This document shows positions 17,178-26,150 of a stretch of 41,642 nt of DNA, piece after piece. How positions within the stretch are numbered: the first letter of the stretch is position 1; each line of letters begins with the position of its first letter. The notes under the pieces were generated by a model. It searched no databases. It worked only from the letters and a program-made list of their open reading frames with translations, and was not told the DNA's origin. A program made the position numbers and the translations under genes. This DNA comes from an uncultured Eubacterium sp. (GTDB lineage: Bacteria; Bacillota; Clostridia; Lachnospirales; Lachnospiraceae): the NCBI GenBank assembly GCA_900545725.1, contig URAI01000010.1:1-41642 (forward strand). The letters run 5' to 3'.

Positions 17178-18605
17178 TTGAAAAAAGCAGCAATACATAA
17201 TCTTGGGTGTAAGGTCAATTCTTATGAAGCCGAGTCGATGGAACAGATGCTTATAAATGCCGGTTATACAATGGTTCCTTTTGGGGAAGAACCGGCAGAT
17301 GTATATATAATTAATACATGTTCAGTAACTAATATAGCAGACAGAAAATCACGTCAGATGCTTCATAAGGCAAAGAAGCTCAATCCTTCCGCTGTAGTAA
17401 TAGCAGCCGGCTGTTATGCGCAGGCTGACAGTGAAAATGTAGCTAAGGATGAGGCAGTAGATATTGTCCTTGGAAATAATATGAAAATCAATCTGATAGA
17501 TATTCTCGATGAATATTTTAAAAATGCTGAAAATCATGCTGATAATACGTTTTCTATGGAAGATGGTAATAATCCAGAGAATATAGAAGAAAGTAAAAAT
17601 AAAATATTATCCGACAGCATAGAAAATGTCATAGATTTATCAAAGAACCAGCCGTATGAAGAGTTAGAAATTGACAGGGTAAATGAACACACAAGAGCTT
17701 ATATTAAGATACAGGACGGCTGTAACCAGTTCTGTTCATATTGCATAATTCCATATACCAGAGGCCGTATCAGAAGCCGTAATATGTCAGGCATTATAAA
17801 AGAAGTTGAAAGGCTTGTTGATAATGGCTATAAAGAAATAGTTCTTACTGGCATACATCTTAGCTCATATGGACTTGATAATGGAAAGGGAAGTCTTTTA
17901 GAAGTTATTGAATCAGTTAATAATATTGAAGGTGTTGAAAGAATAAGGCTGGGTTCATTAGAACCAAGAATTGTTACAGAAGAATTTGTGGCAAAGATAA
18001 GCCTTATGGATAAGATATGTCCGCATTTTCATCTGTCTTTACAAAGCGGATGTGATGCTACATTAAAGAGAATGAACAGGAAATATAATACGGCACAGTA
18101 TATGGAAAGCTGTAATATATTAAGAAAATATTTTGACAATCCTGCAATAACAACTGATGTGATAGTAGGCTTTCCTGCTGAAACAGATGAAGAATTTGAG
18201 TGTACCAGGGCATTTTTACAAAAAATACATTTCTATGAAATGCATATATTTAAGTATTCGAGAAGGCGTGGAACAGTTGCTGATAAAATGGATAATCAGA
18301 TAGATGAAAAAATTAAAACCAAAAGGAGTGCAGAACTTCTAAAGCTTGAGCATGTTATGTCAGAAGAATACAGAAGAAGTTTTTTAGGTAAAAATGCTGA
18401 TATTCTTGTTGAAGAAGTTATTGATATTGATGGCATTAAATATTATGCCGGATATACTAAGAATTATATCCGTGTCGTTGTTCCGGTAAAAGAAACCGAT
18501 GATGATAAAGAGGAAAATTCATATATTAATTCAATTATTCATATTAAATGCGAGAGCATTATGGAGGATGGAGTAACGGTTGTTGGCTGTTATGTCCAAG
18601 CCTGA
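17178..18605 (+). CDS. mtaB: tRNA t6A37 methylthiotransferase MtaB
   Basis: Radical-SAM enzyme that converts t6A37 to ms2t6A in tRNA. It is 475 residues. The N-terminal MTTase domain carries the auxiliary cluster cysteines C11 (GCKVNSYE), C48 (NTCSVT) and C79 (AGCYAQ). The radical-SAM motif CNQFCSYC covers C182, C186 and C189. A C-terminal TRAM domain lies at about 405-475. The start is TTG at 17178, supported by AAAAGGAG just upstream. A hydrophilic insert at about 115-160, between the first two domains, is longer than usual. Confidence 0.93.
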   Translation: MKKAAIHNLGCKVNSYEAESMEQMLINAGYTMVPFGEEPADVYIINTCSVTNIADRKSRQMLHKAKKLNPSAVVIAAGCYAQADSENVAKDEAVDIVLGNNMKINLIDILDEYFKNAENHADNTFSMEDGNNPENIEESKNKILSDSIENVIDLSKNQPYEELEIDRVNEHTRAYIKIQDGCNQFCSYCIIPYTRGRIRSRNMSGIIKEVERLVDNGYKEIVLTGIHLSSYGLDNGKGSLLEVIESVNNIEGVERIRLGSLEPRIVTEEFVAKISLMDKICPHFHLSLQSGCDATLKRMNRKYNTAQYMESCNILRKYFDNPAITTDVIVGFPAETDEEFECTRAFLQKIHFYEMHIFKYSRRRGTVADKMDNQIDEKIKTKRSAELLKLEHVMSEEYRRSFLGKNADILVEEVIDIDGIKYYAGYTKNYIRVVVPVKETDDDKEENSYINSIIHIKCESIMEDGVTVVGCYVQA

Positions 18606-18687
18606 GATGATGTCTTTCTCAGAGAAATAATTAAAAAACAATAAAAACATGCGGTTAAGTGAAAATAATGTTTCAATAAAAAACGTA

Positions 18688-18733
18688 CTGTCAAGTAAAA
18701 ATACTTGACAGTGTATAATCTCTATGATATTAT
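18688..18733 (+). promoter_or_regulatory. Promoter of ylxM-ffh overlapped by a perfect dyad
   Basis: TTGACA at 18705-18710 and TATTAT at 18728-18733 are 17 bp apart. A perfect inverted repeat, CTGTCAAGTA-aaaa-TACTTGACAG at 18688-18711, contains the -35 box. It could be an operator; a hairpin at the end of mtaB is less likely because no T-run follows. Confidence 0.55.
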
Positions 18734-18784
18734 AATCAGGTCAGTTGTTGTCAGGACAATATAAGACATTAAAAAGGTGGAGTT

Positions 18785-19129
18785 ATGGAAAAGATAGTTG
18801 AACAGACACTCCTATATGATTTTTATGGAGAACTTTTAAACGAACATCAGAAGCAGATATATGAAGATGCTGTATTTAATGATTTAACACTAAGCGAGAT
18901 TGCAGATGAGCATGGAATCTCAAGGCAGGGTGTACATGATATCATTAAGAGAGTAGACAAGACGTTAAATGGTTATGAAAGTAAGCTTCATCTGATTGAG
19001 AAGTTTATAATTACTAAGGAAAAGGTTCATCAGATTAATCAGTTGTCCAATGAGTATATTAAGAGCGGCGATATTGAGAGTATTCATTCTATCAGAAAGC
19101 TTGCTGAAGATATAATTGATAATTTCTGA
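18785..19129 (+). CDS. ylxM: YlxM/UPF0122 helix-turn-helix protein
   Basis: A 114-residue partner gene of ffh in Firmicutes, reported in streptococci to stimulate the SRP pathway. The sigma-70 region 4-like HTH reads LTLSEIADEHGISRQGVHDI. The start follows AAAAGGTGGAG. It is 40 bp before ffh, in the standard ylxM-ffh order. Confidence 0.92.
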   Translation: MEKIVEQTLLYDFYGELLNEHQKQIYEDAVFNDLTLSEIADEHGISRQGVHDIIKRVDKTLNGYESKLHLIEKFIITKEKVHQINQLSNEYIKSGDIESIHSIRKLAEDIIDNF

Positions 19130-19169
19130 TATTTCTTTAATAGCTGGGTAACAGCAGAAGTGAGGGTTT

Positions 19170-20519
19170 ATGGCATTCGATAATCTTTCAGATAAATTAC
19201 AGAATATATTTAAGAACCTTCGTGGAAAGGGTCGTCTGTCAGAGGCAGATGTTAAGCTGGCATTGAAGGAAGTTAAGATGGCTTTACTGGAAGCCGATGT
19301 TAATTTTAAGGTTGTTAAGAAGTTTGTCAAGTCTGTTGAAGAAAGAGCTATCGGACAGGATGTTATGCAGAGTCTTACACCGGGTCAGATGGTTATTAAG
19401 ATAGTTAATGAAGAGATGGTTTCATTAATGGGGTCTGAGACAACAGAGATTGCTCTTAAGTCCGGTGGCGAGATTACAGTTATTATGATGGCTGGTCTGC
19501 AGGGCGCCGGTAAGACAACTACTACTGCTAAGTTAGCGGGGAAGTTTAAGTCTAAGGGAAAGAAGCCGTTGCTGGCTGCCTGCGATGTATACAGACCTGC
19601 CGCAGTTGAACAGCTTAAGATTAATGGAGAAAAGCAGGGCGTTGAAGTATTTTCAATGGGTACGAACCAGAGTCCTGTAGATATAGCTAAAGCGGCTATT
19701 AATCATGCTAAGAGTAACAATTTTAACATTGTTATTTTAGATACAGCCGGTCGTCTGCATATTGATGAAGATATGATGACAGAGCTTGAAGATATCAAGC
19801 GTGAAGTTGCAGTTGACCAGACAATACTTGTTGTTGATTCCATGACAGGTCAGGATGCTGTTAATGTTGCATCCACATTTGATGAGAAGATTGGAATTGA
19901 TGGTGTTATCCTTACTAAGCTTGATGGTGATACAAGAGGCGGTGCTGCCCTTTCAATTAAGGCAGTGACAGGAAAGCCTATTCTTTATGTAGGTATGGGT
20001 GAGAAGCTTTCAGACCTTGAACAGTTCTATCCTGACCGTATGGCTTCAAGAATACTTGGTATGGGTGATGTGCTTACGCTTATTGAGAAAGCAGAAGCAC
20101 AGATTGATGAGGAAAAGGCAAAAGAGATGGAACAGAAGCTTAAAAAGGCTGAGTTTGATTTCAATGATTTCCTTGAGTATATGGGACAGATTAAGAATAT
20201 GGGCGGTATTGGTTCAATTCTTAACATGCTTCCAGGAATGGGACTTGGCTCCCAGATGAAGAATATGACAATTCCTGATGATGCAGAAGCTAATCTTAAG
20301 CGTACTGAATCAATCATTTATTCAATGACAGCTCAGGAACGTAGTCATCCGGAGATACTTAATCCTTCGAGAAAGAATAGAATTGCTAATGGTGCCGGTG
20401 TCGACATCAGTGAGGTCAACAGACTTGTCAAGCAGTTTGAACAGATGAAGAAGATGATGAAGCAGATGCCGGGTATGATGAAAGGTGCTAAGAAGGGACG
20501 TTTTAAACTTCCTTTTTAA
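19170..20519 (+). CDS. ffh: Signal recognition particle protein Ffh (SRP54)
   Basis: GTPase that binds signal sequences and SRP RNA and delivers ribosomes to FtsY at the membrane. It is 449 residues. After the N domain (about 1-85), the G domain shows GLQGAGKTTTT at 109-119, DTAGRLHID and TKLDGDTRGG. The methionine-rich M domain fills about 300-449. AGTGAGGG precedes the ATG. The SRP RNA gene itself was not seen in the window. Confidence 0.97.
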   Translation: MAFDNLSDKLQNIFKNLRGKGRLSEADVKLALKEVKMALLEADVNFKVVKKFVKSVEERAIGQDVMQSLTPGQMVIKIVNEEMVSLMGSETTEIALKSGGEITVIMMAGLQGAGKTTTTAKLAGKFKSKGKKPLLAACDVYRPAAVEQLKINGEKQGVEVFSMGTNQSPVDIAKAAINHAKSNNFNIVILDTAGRLHIDEDMMTELEDIKREVAVDQTILVVDSMTGQDAVNVASTFDEKIGIDGVILTKLDGDTRGGAALSIKAVTGKPILYVGMGEKLSDLEQFYPDRMASRILGMGDVLTLIEKAEAQIDEEKAKEMEQKLKKAEFDFNDFLEYMGQIKNMGGIGSILNMLPGMGLGSQMKNMTIPDDAEANLKRTESIIYSMTAQERSHPEILNPSRKNRIANGAGVDISEVNRLVKQFEQMKKMMKQMPGMMKGAKKGRFKLPF

Positions 20520-20562
20520 CATATATCTTAATTTAGTATTTTTTTAGGAGGTGAAAGGTAAA

Positions 20563-20808
20563 ATGGCAGTTAAAATCAGATTAAAGAGATTAGGTGAGAA
20601 GAAGTCTCCTTTCTATAGAGTAATCGTTGCTGATTCAAGATCACCAAGAAATGGTAGATTTATAGAAGAAATCGGTACTTACGATCCTAATTATGATCCA
20701 TGTAAGCTTAACATCGATGCTGAACTTGCTAAGAAGTGGTTAGCAAACGGAGCACAGCCTACAGAAGTAGTTGCTAAGCTTTTCAAGATGGCTGGTATTG
20801 AAAAGTAA
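20563..20808 (+). CDS. rpsP: Ribosomal protein bS16
   Basis: An 81-residue small-subunit protein. The family start MAVKIRLKRLG and the motif SPRNGRFIEEIGTYDP are clear. The ATG at 20563 follows AGGAGGTGAAAGG; a GTG at 20551 in frame lies inside the ribosome site. It is in the usual ffh-rpsP-khpA order. Confidence 0.97.
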   Translation: MAVKIRLKRLGEKKSPFYRVIVADSRSPRNGRFIEEIGTYDPNYDPCKLNIDAELAKKWLANGAQPTEVVAKLFKMAGIEK

Positions 20809-20828
20809 ACTATCGGAGGTGTTTATCT

Positions 20829-21059
20829 ATGAAAGAATTGGTTGAAATTATTGCTAAGGCACTAGTTGATAATCCAGATGAAGTTGTTGTAACTGAGACT
20901 GAAAAAGATAAAGCCATCATAGTTGACTTAAAGGTTGCCCCATCTGACATGGGTAAGGTAATCGGAAAATCAGGCAGAATTGCTAAGTCAATCAGATCAG
21001 TTGTTTCTGCAGCTGCATCAAAGACTAACAAAAAGGTCATAGTTGAAATTGATAACTAA
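20829..21059 (+). CDS. khpA: KH-domain RNA-binding protein KhpA (YlqC)
   Basis: A 76-residue single KH domain with the RNA-binding loop GKSG at 46-49. KhpA usually works with KhpB in RNA metabolism and cell-envelope control. It is 20 bp after rpsP, behind CGGAGGTG. A terminator follows, so rimM may be partly uncoupled. Confidence 0.93.
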   Translation: MKELVEIIAKALVDNPDEVVVTETEKDKAIIVDLKVAPSDMGKVIGKSGRIAKSIRSVVSAAASKTNKKVIVEIDN

Positions 21060-21062
21060 GAA

Positions 21063-21100
21063 GGTCTGGCACATATCGAAAGATTGTGTCAGCCTTTTTT
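21063..21100 (+). terminator. Terminator between khpA and rimM
   Basis: GGTCTGGCACA pairs with TGTGTCAGCC, with one bulge, followed by six T at 21095-21100. It should reduce read-through into rimM. Confidence 0.65.
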
Positions 21101-21144
21101 GTATATATAATGATAATTTTAAGAAGTATATTTAAGAGGTATAT

Positions 21145-21663
21145 ATGGAAGATTTATTAAGAGTAGGTGTTATAACACAGACACATGGCATAAGAGGGGA
21201 GGTTAAAGTATTTCCTACAACAGATGATCCAATGAGATTTAAGAAGCTTAAGCACTGTGTTGTCCAGCTTAAAAGAGAAGATATTGAACTTGAAGTACAG
21301 TCAGTAAAATTCTTTAAACAATATGTAATAGTAAAGTTTAAGAACTATGACAGTATTAATGACATAGAACAGTTTGTTAAAAAAGATCTTATGGTTACAA
21401 GAGATAATGCTGTAAAATGTGAACCGGGTGAGTATTTTATATGTGATTTAATCGGGCTTAAGGTTATAACGGATGACGGCAGGGAACTTGGAACACTTAC
21501 CGAGGTACTTGAAACAGGGGCTAATAACGTATATGAGGTTACAACTCCTGATGATAAACAGATACTTATTCCTGTTATTGATGAATGTATACTCGCACAT
21601 GATATGAAAGCAGGTACAGTTACTGTTCATTTATTAGACGGCTTACTTGAGCTTAACCAATAA
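21145..21663 (+). CDS. rimM: 16S rRNA processing protein RimM
   Basis: Assembly factor for the head of the 30S subunit; it binds ribosomal protein uS19. It is 172 residues, with an N-terminal RimM domain (GVITQTHGIRGEVKVFPTTD) and a C-terminal PRC barrel (YFICDLIGLKVITDDG ... NVYEV). A terminator follows directly. trmD, which normally comes next, is absent here. Confidence 0.95.
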   Translation: MEDLLRVGVITQTHGIRGEVKVFPTTDDPMRFKKLKHCVVQLKREDIELEVQSVKFFKQYVIVKFKNYDSINDIEQFVKKDLMVTRDNAVKCEPGEYFICDLIGLKVITDDGRELGTLTEVLETGANNVYEVTTPDDKQILIPVIDECILAHDMKAGTVTVHLLDGLLELNQ

Positions 21664-21687
21664 TAGATACAATTGTAAAAATATAGT

Positions 21688-21762
21688 AAAAGCAGTTATA
21701 ATAAATATAATATAACGGTATTGATGTGATGGTTATATTATGTAATATTATAACTGCTTTTT
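21688..21762. terminator. Bidirectional terminator between rimM and the chemoreceptor gene
   Basis: Perfect 16-bp arms (21688-21703 and 21746-21761) contain AAAAGCAGTTATAATA. They are bounded by A-runs on one side and T-runs on the other, and sit between convergent genes. Confidence 0.75.
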
Positions 21763-21818
21763 ACCTGGATTAAATATAATTAAATATTTTATATTACAAT
21801 TCTATTTAGAATCACAGA

Positions 21819-23597
21819 TTACAAATTAAATTTTGCTATATTAGCTGACAGATTTTTAACATGTTCATCTAATTTCTGAATCGTCTGTGTAGAGAGCTGT
21901 ACCATTGAAGCAAGCTCGTCAGCCATAGCTGATGTTTCCTGGGTAGATGCTGCGTTACCCTGGGCTATTCCATTAAGTTTATTAAGAACATCAGTTATAT
22001 TCTGTCGCTGTATCTCAATATTTCCTGTCATGGTATCAATAGTTCCAACAGAACTTATGCATGACTGAAGGCTTGTACTAAGCACATTAAAGTTATCCTG
22101 TGTTGCATGAATATGCTCAAACTGCTGGTGTATATCTGACTGCATTGAATTCATAATATTGATAAATTCATTAGAATTAGTAAGCAGTTCTTCTACTATA
22201 TTATCTATTTCAATTATATTTTCAGAAGACTGTCTGGCAAGGCTTGCAATCTGTTCTGCAACGACAGCAAAACCTCTTCCGGCTTCACCGGCTCTGGCAG
22301 CTTCAATAGAAGCATTTAGTGCAAGAAGATCTGTCTGTTCTGCAATATCATTAATTAGGTTAGCGGCATCTTTGATTTTTTGTGCAGATTCATCTGTTTT
22401 TTTAGCCTGCGAATACATATTAATAATCTGTGTTTTTGTAACTGTACTAATATTGACAAGATTGTTTAAAGTGTCAGTAGAGGTGTCATTTAATTTCTGC
22501 ATATTCTGCGAATTAATATCAAGCTCTTCAACTGCCTGTTCAGTAAGCACAATATCTTTTCCGATAGAATCAACATCATTAGCTGCAGAATGTGTATAAT
22601 CCGCCTGGGATGTTATATTCTGTGAAATATCGTCAATTGCTGTAGAAACATCATTAATAGAATGTGACATCTTCTGGAAAGATGCATAAAATTCGGTTAA
22701 TGCACTACCTACAGAACCGGATACTTCTGAAATATTAGATATAAGGCTTCTGATATTACTCTGGGCAGTATTGAGCGCTGTGGCAGTCTGCCCTATATCA
22801 TTCATATTATATATGTGTGCATCCTGCGTAATATCGCCTGATGCAATTCTTTCTGCCATCATCTTAATCTGGTGTAATGGCTTTATAATCATGTAATTAC
22901 TTTCAAAAATAGAAATAATAATAAATATAATGAGCAGGACTACGGCAAGGATTATTATTACAATAACCATTGATGAAAAATTGTCTGTTATATTTGATTT
23001 TACAGTAACCATTTCATTTTCCATATCATCAACATAATTTCCTGTTGTAACAATCCATCCCCATGGTTCGAACTTTTGTGAATACGCAACTTTTAAAGCA
23101 ACGGTAACACCATCTGATTTAGTAAAATAAAATTGATTATAACCACCACCGTTATTAGCGGCCTTCATAATCTCCTGAATAATCATTACTCCGTTCTGAT
23201 CCTCAAGATTATATCGGTTCTGTCCTTCATTTTGCGGAAGAATGGGATGCATAACCAGAATATAGTTGCTGTCATCAATCCACATATAACCGCTGTTGTC
23301 ATCTCTGTAACGCATCTTACGCACAGCCTCGCAGGCTTCTTTCTTGGCCTGTTCTTCAGATAATTCACCGGCTTTATATCTGTTATAAAAATATTCTATA
23401 ACAGCAATGGAAGACTGGACTTCTGATTTTATTTCTGTGTTATAACCCTGATTCATGGCATCTTCATAGTTGGTATAAGCCATATCAGTGGAGGAACGTA
23501 TGTAATAAATTGCAACACTTGAAATAACTGCAGCAACTACCAGTGCTATTGAAGCATAGGTAATAATAAGAAACTTTTTTAAACTTCTTTTTTTCAT
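21819..23597 (-). CDS. Methyl-accepting chemotaxis protein with sCache sensor
   Basis: A transmembrane chemoreceptor of 592 residues. It has TM1 at about 8-33, an extracytoplasmic single-Cache domain at about 35-200 (RYRDDNSGYMWIDD, PWGWIVTTGNYVDD), TM2 at about 210-231, HAMP at 232-285, and a signalling domain. The conserved tip is EQTDLLALNASIEAARAGEA at 420-439. The ligand is unknown; sCache_2 receptors often sense small organic acids. The start at 23597 is an ATG behind TTGGAG; a TTG at 23612 lies within that site. It breaks the rimM-rplS neighbourhood and points to a motile cell. Confidence 0.93.
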   Translation of the reverse strand: MKKRSLKKFLIITYASIALVVAAVISSVAIYYIRSSTDMAYTNYEDAMNQGYNTEIKSEVQSSIAVIEYFYNRYKAGELSEEQAKKEACEAVRKMRYRDDNSGYMWIDDSNYILVMHPILPQNEGQNRYNLEDQNGVMIIQEIMKAANNGGGYNQFYFTKSDGVTVALKVAYSQKFEPWGWIVTTGNYVDDMENEMVTVKSNITDNFSSMVIVIIILAVVLLIIFIIISIFESNYMIIKPLHQIKMMAERIASGDITQDAHIYNMNDIGQTATALNTAQSNIRSLISNISEVSGSVGSALTEFYASFQKMSHSINDVSTAIDDISQNITSQADYTHSAANDVDSIGKDIVLTEQAVEELDINSQNMQKLNDTSTDTLNNLVNISTVTKTQIINMYSQAKKTDESAQKIKDAANLINDIAEQTDLLALNASIEAARAGEAGRGFAVVAEQIASLARQSSENIIEIDNIVEELLTNSNEFINIMNSMQSDIHQQFEHIHATQDNFNVLSTSLQSCISSVGTIDTMTGNIEIQRQNITDVLNKLNGIAQGNAASTQETSAMADELASMVQLSTQTIQKLDEHVKNLSANIAKFNL

Positions 23598-24182
23598 ATT
23601 AAAATACTCCAATCCGCAGATACATATATAAATGATGCATATATTACCTATGAAATGACTATATTATATGCATGACAGGTATTTGTGGTATCTGCAGCAC
23701 AGATACCTGTATATTAAAATAGAACTGTATGGTATAAAATATATAATATTGAAGAAAATATATGATATATCCAATACCAAAACAAATGATGTATAAATGG
23801 GGATAAGATACAGGACTAAATATTAAAAAAATATATCGTTATTAAGAATAAAGTCCATAGAATATAAGATGATGAATATTCTATGGACAAAAATCAATCA
23901 GAAAGACTGTTGTTATTATTCTATTATATCCCCCCATAGATACTTTATACTAGATAATATATCATTTTTTGACAAAATTATCAATAATAAGCTGTCTTAT
24001 GACAGTTACAAATTTTTATGAATTTAATATACAGTTTTAACAAAATTCTGAAAAACAAACTAATTTCATTGCAATATTATTAGATTAATGTATAATGGAA
24101 ATAACAGCAATAAATTACATAATTAATAAGCGGATATATTAATAGTAAATTGCTGTGTCTAGAATATGAGGAGGTAAAGTTT
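23598..24182. other. 585-bp divergent intergenic region
   Basis: No gene seen. It contains an 8+8 dyad GGTATCTG-cagca-CAGATACC at 23687-23707, upstream of the chemoreceptor. It also has a perfect 13-bp hairpin at 23853-23865/23876-23888 (GTCCATAGAATAT) of unknown role, and the promoter of the DUF4234 gene at 24069-24096. Confidence 0.6.
24069..24096 (+). promoter_or_regulatory. Sigma-A promoter of the DUF4234 gene
   Basis: TTGCAA at 24069-24074 and TATAAT at 24091-24096 are 16 bp apart, about 85 bp before the start codon. Confidence 0.65.
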
Positions 24183-24728
24183 ATGCCAATAACAAAAAGA
24201 AACCTTGCAACATGCATAATTTTATCAATTGTAACATGTGGTATATATAGTTTATATTGGTTCATTGTAATTACAGATGATGCAAAGAATGCATCTAATG
24301 ATGTTTCAGGAGCCAGTGGTGGAACAGCTTTATTATTATCAATTGTTACATGTGGAATCTATGGAATCTATTGGGCATATAAGCAGGGTGAAAGAATTGA
24401 TAATGCAAGATATATGAGAGGTATTCCCGGTGGAGGCAATTCTAATATATTGTTTCTTGTATTACAGATATTTAGTCTTGGAATTGTCAACTACATAATT
24501 ATACAGGATACACTTAATAAAATAAGCGATTATGACCAGAACATTATGAATGGTGGTAATGGTTATAATAATGGTGGTTACTATAATGGTTATAATAATG
24601 GCTACAATAACGGCTATAATAATGGTTATAATAACGGCAGCTTTAACAACGATGGATTTAATAACAATGGTTATAATGGCAATAACAATTATAACGACCC
24701 TTACAATAACGGACCATCTAATCAATAG
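24183..24728 (+). CDS. DUF4234 membrane protein with Asn/Tyr/Gly-rich tail
   Basis: A 181-residue protein with three hydrophobic segments (about 8-30, 48-66, 88-107). The first two repeat the motif SIVTCGIYxxYW, typical of DUF4234. Residues about 122-181 form a low-complexity tail of YNNG-like repeats, probably disordered. The start at 24183 follows GAGGAGGTAAAG. It has its own promoter and terminator. Function unknown. It is inserted, with the chemoreceptor, between rimM and rplS. Confidence 0.8.
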   Translation: MPITKRNLATCIILSIVTCGIYSLYWFIVITDDAKNASNDVSGASGGTALLLSIVTCGIYGIYWAYKQGERIDNARYMRGIPGGGNSNILFLVLQIFSLGIVNYIIIQDTLNKISDYDQNIMNGGNGYNNGGYYNGYNNGYNNGYNNGYNNGSFNNDGFNNNGYNGNNNYNDPYNNGPSNQ

Positions 24729-24830
24729 AAGTTTGTATGTTGTAATGAACAAATCCAATTAGTAAATCTATTAAAGAAAATTATCTATGAATAATATTGA
24801 TTATATAAAAATATTATAAAAACAATAAAA

Positions 24831-24869
24831 GTGCAGGTATAATTTTTAAAATTATGCTTGCATTTTTTT
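24831..24869 (+). terminator. Terminator of the DUF4234 gene
   Basis: GTGCAGGTATAATT pairs with AATTATGCTTGCA, with G-U pairs, followed by a run of T at 24863-24869. Confidence 0.75.
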
Positions 24870-24963
24870 AGTATATATGATATTCTTAATGAGTTGTGAA
24901 AAAGAGATGGTCCTCTGTTACAGTAGTTGTATTAAGAACATCCGAATATTAAGGAGGTCACAC

Positions 24964-25311
24964 ATGAACGATATTATTAAGAACATTGAAGAAGCACAGA
25001 TGAAGGCTGAAGTGCCACAGTTTAACGTTGGTGATACAGTAAGAGTATCTGCTAAGATTAAGGAAGGTAACCGTGAAAGAACTCAGGTTTTTGAAGGTAC
25101 AGTTTTAAAGAAGCAGGGTACAGGCGTTCGTGCTACATTTACAGTAAGAAAGATTTCTAATGGTGTTGGTGTTGAAAAGACATGGCCATTACATTCACCT
25201 ATCGTAGAAAAGGTTGATGTTGTAAGACGTGGTAAGGTAAGACGTGCTAAACTTAACTACTTACGCACAAGAGTTGGTAAGGCAGCTAAGGTTAAAGAAT
25301 TAGTTAGATAA
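24964..25311 (+). CDS. rplS: Ribosomal protein bL19
   Basis: A 115-residue large-subunit protein. The family segments FNVGDTVRVSAKIKEG, VFEGTVLKKQG and VRRGKVRRAKLNYLR are clear. The ATG at 24964 follows AAGGAGG; the frame stays open further upstream without support. trmD, normally just before it, is missing. A terminator follows. Confidence 0.97.
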   Translation: MNDIIKNIEEAQMKAEVPQFNVGDTVRVSAKIKEGNRERTQVFEGTVLKKQGTGVRATFTVRKISNGVGVEKTWPLHSPIVEKVDVVRRGKVRRAKLNYLRTRVGKAAKVKELVR

Positions 25312-25336
25312 TTCTGTTTTAATAATAATAATGGAA

Positions 25337-25367
25337 GGACACTTACTTATATGGTAGGTGTCCTTTT
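25337..25367 (+). terminator. Terminator of rplS
   Basis: GGACACTTAC (25337-25346) pairs with GTAGGTGTCC (25354-25363), followed by TTTT. Confidence 0.75.
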
Positions 25368-25428
25368 GTTATATATAAAATGTGTTTTATAAATTTGTAA
25401 AACAAATGTAAAACAAAACACGGAATAC

Positions 25429-25456
25429 TTGCACACAAATATATATATGTTATAAT
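25429..25456 (+). promoter_or_regulatory. Sigma-A promoter of the lepB operon
   Basis: TTGCAC at 25429-25434 and TATAAT at 25451-25456 are 16 bp apart, about 95 bp before lepB. Confidence 0.6.
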
Positions 25457-25552
25457 TATATCGCAAATAAAAAGATTTATGTGCAGTCAGAAACAGCTTT
25501 TTGTAGTTTTGACATTTACATAATATAAAGAAACTTACAGTTAGGAGCAGAT

Positions 25553-26113
25553 ATGACCCTATTTAAAAAAAGATATGAGGAAGATACACGATTACTTAAT
25601 ATACTTAAATTTGCTGCAGATGTATGTATAATAATAGTATTTGCATATGCATTGATTTTGTTTACATGTGACAGAACAACGCTTAGTGGCAATTCAATGG
25701 AGAGCGCGATTGCAAGTGGTGATACGGTGCTTATTAATAAGATGGCTTATACACTTACCAGCCCGTCAAGGTATTCCGTAATAGCTTTTAAGCTTCCCAA
25801 TGTTGCAGGTTCAAAGGTATATGTTAAGCGTATCATAGGACTTCCAGGAGAAACGGTACAGATTAAGGAAGGACATGTATATATAAATGGAACGTTACTT
25901 GAGAATGATATTTCAAACGAGGATATTCTTACTAAGGGGCTTGCAGGCAATGAGATAATACTTAAAGCTGATGAGTATTTTGTACTTGGCGACAGTCGTA
26001 ATAATAGTGAAGACAGCCGTTTTGCAAGCATAGGTCTTGTGAAAAAGGAAGATATAATAGGTTCAGCATGGCTGGTGTCATCACCATTAGAGCATGTTGG
26101 GATTATAAAATAA
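25553..26113 (+). CDS. lepB: Signal peptidase I
   Basis: Membrane-bound serine/lysine protease that removes signal peptides outside the membrane. It is 186 residues: a short cytoplasmic N-terminus, one membrane span at about 19-38, then the catalytic domain with Ser48 (SGNSME), Lys92 (YVKRIIGLPGE) and the GDSRNNSEDSR box. TAGGAG precedes the ATG. It begins the conserved lepB-rbgA-rnhB run. Confidence 0.95.
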   Translation: MTLFKKRYEEDTRLLNILKFAADVCIIIVFAYALILFTCDRTTLSGNSMESAIASGDTVLINKMAYTLTSPSRYSVIAFKLPNVAGSKVYVKRIIGLPGETVQIKEGHVYINGTLLENDISNEDILTKGLAGNEIILKADEYFVLGDSRNNSEDSRFASIGLVKKEDIIGSAWLVSSPLEHVGIIK

Positions 26114-26150
26114 AATATATAAATTAATAACAAAAAGAAGAGAGGTATTT

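Noticed and set aside
24462..24762. Open frames on both strands over the DUF4234 tail, rich in Ile, Val, Thr and Met
   Set aside because: Shadow frames of the repetitive AAT/GGT/TAT codons; no ribosome sites and biased composition.
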